DNA of 27,800 nucleotides from the NCBI GenBank assembly GCA_030829155.1, contig JAURBD010000007.1, positions 1 through 27,800 of the forward strand, in the 5' to 3' direction. This stretch comes from Flavobacteriaceae bacterium (lineage in GTDB: Bacteria > Bacteroidota > Bacteroidia > Flavobacteriales > Flavobacteriaceae). The position numbers were made by a program, and so were the translations under genes. Shown here in pieces: positions 23,359 through 27,800 of the stretch. The stretch's first letter is position 1, and each line of letters opens with the position of its first letter. The notes under the pieces are model-generated. The model did not search any database and was not told the DNA's origin. It saw only the letters and a list, made by a program, of their open reading frames with translations.

Positions 23359-24420
23359 ATGGGTAAAGGATTTTTTTGGGGGATCTTAATTTTACTGAAT
23401 ACTCCCCTTTTTTCTCAATATACAGAACAAATAAATTCCAATCGTCCAGGAATGTCTATCGGCGCATTTTCTTTGGGCACCGGTGTAATTCAATTTGAAG
23501 CAGGAGGAGAATTTAGATCATACAAACACAAAGGATACAACAACTCAACAGTTAATGGAATGGTAGGGTTTTTTTCTGTGCGATGGGGTTTTCTTAAAGA
23601 ACAGTTAGAATTAACTTATGAAGGCTCTTACCTCATAGACAAACTTACCAATAAACTTATTGAGCCGAATCTAAGTTATCTGCGAGATGATTTTTTTAGC
23701 AATTTCATGGGAGTCAAATATTTGGTTTATGACCCATTTAAAAAAGGAGTTGAAACAGATGTTTACAGTTGGAAAGCAAACAATTCATTTCGCCTACGGG
23801 ATTTAATTCCGGCAGTTTCAGTAACCTTGGGAGCAAATTTTAATTTCAAAGAAGCAGATAACACCTATCCCTATGGAGATATTTTTAATAACCTTCACCG
23901 TCCAGGCTTTTTCCTGAACATAAACAGAAGGGGAATCGTTGAACCCTTAATTAGTTATCGAGGAACCCTTGCAACACAATCTCATTTTTTGGGAACTTGG
24001 GTTTTTGTAACCAACTTGACTTATAATCGAATCACATCAGATTACGAAGAACAAAGTTATATTTTAACCCTTACCCATACCTTCAGTCCAAAATGGTCTG
24101 TTTACCTAGAAAATCATGGGACTTATAGCGACATCTATTCGGATCAAATCCTCAGGACTGGTGCGGCTTATTTATTAAATGATGATATCCAAATCGAAGG
24201 GACTATTGGTTCAAACATCAAAGATTCTCCTTCATTTTTCTCATTCAATGCAGGGATATCTTACCGACTGGATTTTCATAAGGATAAAAATCCCGAAGCA
24301 ATAAAAGAGGCAAAAGCAGCTGATAAAACCATGAAAAAAGAACAAAGAAAATTAGAAAAAGGAGCAAGAAAAGCAACTAAATCCCAAAAGAAGGGGCAAC
24401 GAAGAGCTCGGAAAAATTAG
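23359..24420 (+). CDS. Outer-membrane beta-barrel protein with basic C-terminal tail
   Basis: A 353-residue exported protein. The signal peptide (GILILLNTPLFSQ) is followed by NSNRPGMSIGAFSLGTGVIQFEAG, which starts a series of alternating amphipathic strands with periodic Gly/Tyr, typical of the MetA-like / transporter barrels (Phenol_MetA_deg type). Strands continue to about residue 305 (SFNAGISYRLDF), where a classical barrel would end in an aromatic residue. A 45-residue tail (309-353) follows with 18 Lys/Arg, including QRKLEKGARKATKSQKKGQRR. The tail is unlike the rest and would lie in the periplasm, perhaps binding lipids, nucleic acid or cell wall (inference). The GNAT-like gene begins four bases after its stop. 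Confidence 0.75.
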   Translation: MGKGFFWGILILLNTPLFSQYTEQINSNRPGMSIGAFSLGTGVIQFEAGGEFRSYKHKGYNNSTVNGMVGFFSVRWGFLKEQLELTYEGSYLIDKLTNKLIEPNLSYLRDDFFSNFMGVKYLVYDPFKKGVETDVYSWKANNSFRLRDLIPAVSVTLGANFNFKEADNTYPYGDIFNNLHRPGFFLNINRRGIVEPLISYRGTLATQSHFLGTWVFVTNLTYNRITSDYEEQSYILTLTHTFSPKWSVYLENHGTYSDIYSDQILRTGAAYLLNDDIQIEGTIGSNIKDSPSFFSFNAGISYRLDFHKDKNPEAIKEAKAADKTMKKEQRKLEKGARKATKSQKKGQRRARKN

Positions 24421-24424
24421 TTCT

Positions 24425-25549
24425 ATGATTCAGATTAAAAAAGTAGAATCCAAAAGCGATTTTAAAACCTTTGTTAAATTCCCATTTAAACTATACAAGG
24501 GAAATCCCTTTTGGGTTTCTCCCATCATTAATGAAGAATTGAATTTAATTGATGTTAAAAAAAACCCAGTATTTCAAAATGCAGAGGCTGAGTTTTTTCT
24601 AGCTTATATAAATAATGAAGTAGTTGGACGAATAGCAGCAATAATAAATTGGATTGAAGTTAATCAATTAAAAAAAAGAAAGATGCGCTTTGGTTGGTTC
24701 GACTGTATTGATGATAAAAAAGTAAGTCAATCCTTATTAAATAAAGTAGAACGCCTAGGTAAAGAAAAGAAAATGGAATTTGTGGAAGGTCCTGTAGGGT
24801 TCTCGAATCTCGACAAAGCTGGACTTCTTGTCTATGGTTTTGAAGAGATGAATACGATGATAACTCAATACAATTTCCCATACTATTCGGATCATTTAAA
24901 AGCCTTAGGTTACAAAAAACTTGCACAATGGGTTGAGTATGAAATTAAAATTTCGTCTTTCGAAGATTCTCCTGAAAAAGTTAAGCGATTTGGTCGTTTG
25001 ATATTTGATCGCTACAAACTCCATCTTATCGATTTTAAAAAAACAAGCGATATTCTTCCTTATGTTGATCAAATGTTTCAATTATTGACCGATACCTATG
25101 AAAAGCTTCAAACCTTTGTACCCATACAACCCAACCAAATAAAACATTACAAGGAAAAGTATTTTAAATATATTCATCCCGATTTCATAAAATGTGTAGC
25201 AGATCAAAATGATCGCCTGATAGCCTTTGTAATAACGATGCCTTCATTTACAAAAGCCCTCAAAAAAGCTAATGGAAGTTACTTTCCTTTTGGATTTATC
25301 AGGATTTTATGGGCTCAGAATTTTAATAATAGAGCCTCATTTTATCTCATTGGTGTTCATCCAGAATACCAAAAAAAAGGGGTTACGGCAATACTTTTCA
25401 ATGAAATTCAAAAGACATTTAATAAAAGGGGGATTACAATCGTAGAAACCAATCCAGAACTGGAAGAAAATAAAGCCATACAACAAATGTGGAAAAATTA
25501 TGAGAACCGTCAGCATAAGAAAAGAGCAACGTTCACAAAACAATTATAA
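24425..25549 (+). CDS. GNAT-like N-acetyltransferase family protein
   Basis: A 374-residue cytoplasmic protein that seems to contain two GNAT-type halves. The N-terminal half has PFKLYKGNPFWVSPI and VVGRIAAIIN (about 66-75). The C-terminal half keeps the acetyl-CoA loop pattern GVHPEYQKKGVTAILFNEI (about 309-327), the R/Q-x-x-G/A turn of motif A. The central GPVGFSNLDKAGLLVYGFEE segment (about 121-141) is characteristic of this long flavobacterial family, sometimes mislabelled as GTP cyclohydrolase. Acyl donor and acceptor are unknown. It follows the barrel gene after four bases, so the two are probably co-transcribed. Confidence 0.78.
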   Translation: MIQIKKVESKSDFKTFVKFPFKLYKGNPFWVSPIINEELNLIDVKKNPVFQNAEAEFFLAYINNEVVGRIAAIINWIEVNQLKKRKMRFGWFDCIDDKKVSQSLLNKVERLGKEKKMEFVEGPVGFSNLDKAGLLVYGFEEMNTMITQYNFPYYSDHLKALGYKKLAQWVEYEIKISSFEDSPEKVKRFGRLIFDRYKLHLIDFKKTSDILPYVDQMFQLLTDTYEKLQTFVPIQPNQIKHYKEKYFKYIHPDFIKCVADQNDRLIAFVITMPSFTKALKKANGSYFPFGFIRILWAQNFNNRASFYLIGVHPEYQKKGVTAILFNEIQKTFNKRGITIVETNPELEENKAIQQMWKNYENRQHKKRATFTKQL

Positions 25550-25637
25550 ATTTAAAACTTTAAAGTTGAATTTATAGAGAATAAGAATTGAAAAATAGAA
25601 AGCCGCTGTTAATCGTATTAATATTTAAGTTTACACT

Positions 25638-27020
25638 ATGATAAGTGAAGGAACAATAATCGCACTTTCTACAGCTTCTGGTTCGGGAGCGATAGCCCTT
25701 ATCCGTCTCTCAGGTACAAATGCTATTCATCTTGCTGATGAGGTCTTTAGTGCACGCTCGGGGAAAAAATTAGTGTCTCAAAAAAGCCATAGCATTCATT
25801 TAGGAGAAATTAGAGATGGCGAAAGCGTTATTGATGAAGTTTTGGTAAGTGTATTCAAAAACCCAAACTCATACACTGGAGAGAATGTAGTCGAAATATC
25901 CTGCCATGGGAGCCCTTATATTCAACAGCAAATCATAAAAATTTTAATTGAAAAAGGGGCAATCACTGCAAAAGCTGGAGAATTCACTTTGCGGGCCTTC
26001 ATGAATGGAAAAATGGATTTATCTCAGGCAGAGGCAGTAGCTGATTTAATATCATCCGAAAATGAAGCTAGTCATCAACTGGCAATGCAACAAATGCGAG
26101 GTGGATTTAGCAATGAAATAAAAAATTTAAGACAAGAGCTTTTAAACTTTGCTTCTTTGATTGAATTGGAATTAGATTTTGCTGAAGAAGATTTAGATTT
26201 TGCTGATCGAAAAGAATTGGAAAACTTAATCTCAAAAATACAAACTGTTCTAAAACAATTACTCGATTCTTTTGCAATGGGTAATGTCATCAAAAAAGGA
26301 GTTCCAGTAGCAATTGTAGGTCCACCCAATGTGGGAAAATCTACTCTTTTGAATTGCTTACTTAATGAAGATAAAGCCATTATTAGTGATATTGCCGGAA
26401 CCACCAGAGATAGCATCGAAGATGAAATAACTTTAGATGGAGTGTGCTTCCGTTTTATCGATACCGCAGGTATACGAGAAACACAAGACACCATTGAGAA
26501 AATTGGAATTAAAAAAACTTTTGATAAGATTGAACTTGCAGCTTTTGTTTTGAATTTAGTAGACTCTAAAGACTATCATAAAAATAAAAGTTCATTGCAA
26601 AAAGATTTACAAAAATTCAAAAAACAGTATCCAGAAAAAAAACTTCTGGTAGTTTTTAATAAAGAAGATCAAATTGAAAATAAGAGTTTTCCTGAGTTTA
26701 TTGAAGGATTTCCTATTCTGGCGATTAGTGCCAAAATGAATTCAAATATTAATCAACTTATTTTTCTTTTAACTCAACATTTTAAATTAAATCCAACTCA
26801 AAATCAAAGTATAATAACAAACTCTAGACATTTTGGAGCTCTGCATGCTGCTCAAAAAGAAGTGCTTGCTATTCAAAACGGGCTAAGTAACGGTTTGAGT
26901 GGAGATTTACTATCAATTGATCTGAGACAAGCCCTTTATCACTTGGGTGAAATCAGTGGTGAAGTAACCAATGATGAATTATTGGGAAATATTTTTAAGA
27001 ACTTCTGTATTGGAAAGTAA
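25638..27020 (+). CDS. mnmE: tRNA uridine-5-carboxymethylaminomethyl GTPase MnmE
   Basis: MnmE with MnmG modifies the wobble uridine of certain tRNAs, using formyl-tetrahydrofolate and GTP. The N-terminal folate-binding domain starts EGTIIALSTASGSGAIALIR. The G domain has GPPNVGKS (228-235), TTRD, DTAG (275-278) and NKED (341-344). The C-terminus ends FCIGK with the conserved cysteine C457. Length (460) is normal. The final 18 bases, TTCTGTATTGGAAAGTAA, closely resemble the 3' mnmE site used by SGI1-type integrases, and the genes after it look accessory. Neighbouring gene order upstream is otherwise unremarkable. Confidence 0.97.
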   Translation: MISEGTIIALSTASGSGAIALIRLSGTNAIHLADEVFSARSGKKLVSQKSHSIHLGEIRDGESVIDEVLVSVFKNPNSYTGENVVEISCHGSPYIQQQIIKILIEKGAITAKAGEFTLRAFMNGKMDLSQAEAVADLISSENEASHQLAMQQMRGGFSNEIKNLRQELLNFASLIELELDFAEEDLDFADRKELENLISKIQTVLKQLLDSFAMGNVIKKGVPVAIVGPPNVGKSTLLNCLLNEDKAIISDIAGTTRDSIEDEITLDGVCFRFIDTAGIRETQDTIEKIGIKKTFDKIELAAFVLNLVDSKDYHKNKSSLQKDLQKFKKQYPEKKLLVVFNKEDQIENKSFPEFIEGFPILAISAKMNSNINQLIFLLTQHFKLNPTQNQSIITNSRHFGALHAAQKEVLAIQNGLSNGLSGDLLSIDLRQALYHLGEISGEVTNDELLGNIFKNFCIGK

Positions 27021-27136
27021 CATCTACTGCCATTGACTGCAACGAACTGTCAAAAGCTAAGTTATAACAAGGATTACACAGATATCAACTGAAATTAACT
27101 TCTTTAATATGTCAACAATGGAAGGGATAATATTTT

Positions 27137-27589
27137 TTAATTTATTTTTTCAAAATTTGCTGTCAGCCATAAATCGGAATTAATATTTAATTTAATTGAA
27201 GGCTCATTTTTATAATAAGTTCTTGAGCTCCAATAACACTTGTTACAAATATGAATTGTCCAACCTGTAAACTTGAATCCTTCATCAGTTGTCACCGATA
27301 TATTTAATTCAGTATCTCTATCAAATAAATCTGCAAGTTTACCTGTTAATGTAACTCCTCCTCCTGTATTTGTAAGAGATGTTATAGGAACACTTGCTAA
27401 ATCAGTTTCATTTATAATCCCTTCTTGAGATGAAATTTTTACAGTTCCTCCATTTGATGGATTAATAAAAAGTGCATATCGTATTAAATCTTGATCTGAT
27501 TTACTGTTTTCTATAATTTCAATTTCAACGCTATCTTTACCGCAAGAAAAAACAGTCAAACCAATTAGTACAAGTAGAGTTTTCTTCAT
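27137..27589 (-). CDS. Small lipoprotein with divergent InlB B-repeat-like domain
   Basis: A 150-residue surface or periplasmic lipoprotein: the signal ends LTVFSC, with lipidated C16. The mature part looks like a single divergent InlB B-repeat: NPSNGGTVKISSQEG (43-57), then after an unusual insert of about 35 residues, TELNISVTTDEGFKFTGWT (93-111), and the closing SIKLNINSDLWLTANF (131-146). A C-x-x-C pair (C115, C118) sits in the loop between strands. Such repeats occur in adhesins and surface proteins of this phylum; a binding role is inference. No operon partner is certain, but a second small lipoprotein lies just upstream on the same strand. Confidence 0.75.
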   Translation of the reverse strand: MKKTLLVLIGLTVFSCGKDSVEIEIIENSKSDQDLIRYALFINPSNGGTVKISSQEGIINETDLASVPITSLTNTGGGVTLTGKLADLFDRDTELNISVTTDEGFKFTGWTIHICNKCYWSSRTYYKNEPSIKLNINSDLWLTANFEKIN

Positions 27590-27707
27590 TTTATTTGATT
27601 TTAAATTATACTCAAGCTACTAATTACATCGTAAAGCGAAGTAGGGAGTTAGGTCTGTAGAGACCAACTGCAGAATCTTTTAGACACCGATATAAATTTA
27701 ATATGCA

Positions 27708-27800
27708 CTAATAACCTGCAGGATTGGGTTGTGGAGTATACCTTCTAGTAGGTGTTTCTTCTTTTTCACAAGAAACGGAAATGATAAATACACTAAAGAA
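27708..27800 (-). CDS. Tiny lipoprotein, N-terminus beyond the window
   Basis: An open frame enters from the right edge and reads FFSVFIISVSC, then a hydrophilic EKEETPTRRYTPQPNPAGY and stop TAG (27710-27708). The hydrophobic run ending in cysteine looks like a lipoprotein signal, though position -3 is Ser rather than Leu/Val. The mature part would be only about 20 residues. The start codon is outside the window. It lies 118 bases upstream of the 150-residue lipoprotein on the same strand. It may be a genuine very small lipoprotein or the remains of a longer one. Confidence 0.5.
   Translation of the reverse strand, partial: FFSVFIISVSCEKEETPTRRYTPQPNPAGY

Noticed and set aside
26075..26494. 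139-codon ORF on the minus strand
   Set aside because: It lies entirely inside mnmE on the opposite strand and is Ser/Lys-rich, as expected for the reverse frame of an AT-rich gene.
1..27800. CRISPR arrays, tRNA or rRNA genes, transposons, toxin-antitoxin or defence clusters
   Set aside because: Reading through intergenic regions showed no regularly spaced repeats, cloverleaf sequences, transposase motifs or paired small toxin/antitoxin ORFs.

Overview
The window comes from the chromosome of a member of the Bacteroidota, very probably a marine-type Flavobacteriaceae. The DNA is AT-rich. Start codons mostly lack Shine-Dalgarno sequences. Several upstream regions carry the Bacteroidota promoter pattern TTTG/TTG, about 19-22 bases, TAnnTTTG. 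Several proteins are characteristic flavobacterial forms: an endonuclease III without an iron-sulfur cluster, a ferredoxin with a long insert between its clusters, a dihydroorotase-like protein without catalytic residues, a YfhO/DUF4834 pair, and SerA without an ACT domain. No rRNA, tRNA, CRISPR array, transposase or phage gene is visible. Most of the window is core genome; only the right end looks accessory.

Layout. Positions 158-2594 (minus): secreted M28 peptidase, DUF1330 protein, and the ATPase YchF. Positions 2819-6705: a ferredoxin (minus) divergent from a LuxC-type acyl-CoA reductase, serC, serA and a small membrane protein. Positions 6820-10881: msrA (minus), then lolD, a TIGR02757 protein, a degenerate dihydroorotase and a serine hydrolase, tightly packed on the plus strand. 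Positions 10885-13690: a membrane-anchored protein of unknown function and a metallo-beta-lactamase-fold hydrolase (minus), divergent from a 481-residue conserved protein of unknown function through back-to-back overlapping promoters. Positions 13705-19022: a repair and oxidative-stress block with bcp, nth, an overlooked 48-codon gene, an ECF-type sigma factor, a dead VF530-family gene with two in-frame stops, and uvrA ending in a strong terminator. Positions 19148-23241 (minus): DUF4834, YfhO and a polysaccharide flippase, a likely cell-surface glycan unit. Positions 23359-27020 (plus): an outer-membrane beta-barrel protein with a very basic tail, a GNAT-like protein, and mnmE. Positions 27137-27800 (minus): two small lipoproteins, the second cut by the window edge.

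How the genes work together. serC and serA carry two consecutive steps of serine synthesis. bcp, msrA, nth and uvrA form a damage-repair theme around a sigma factor. LolD points to lipoprotein export, which fits the two lipoproteins. The envelope genes (YfhO, flippase, outer-membrane barrel) form a second theme. I did not find a convincing new multigene defence or mobile system. The most notable items are the VF530 pseudogene, the catalytically degenerate dihydroorotase, the cysteine-free Nth, the missed small gene beside the sigma factor, and the accessory-looking right end after mnmE.
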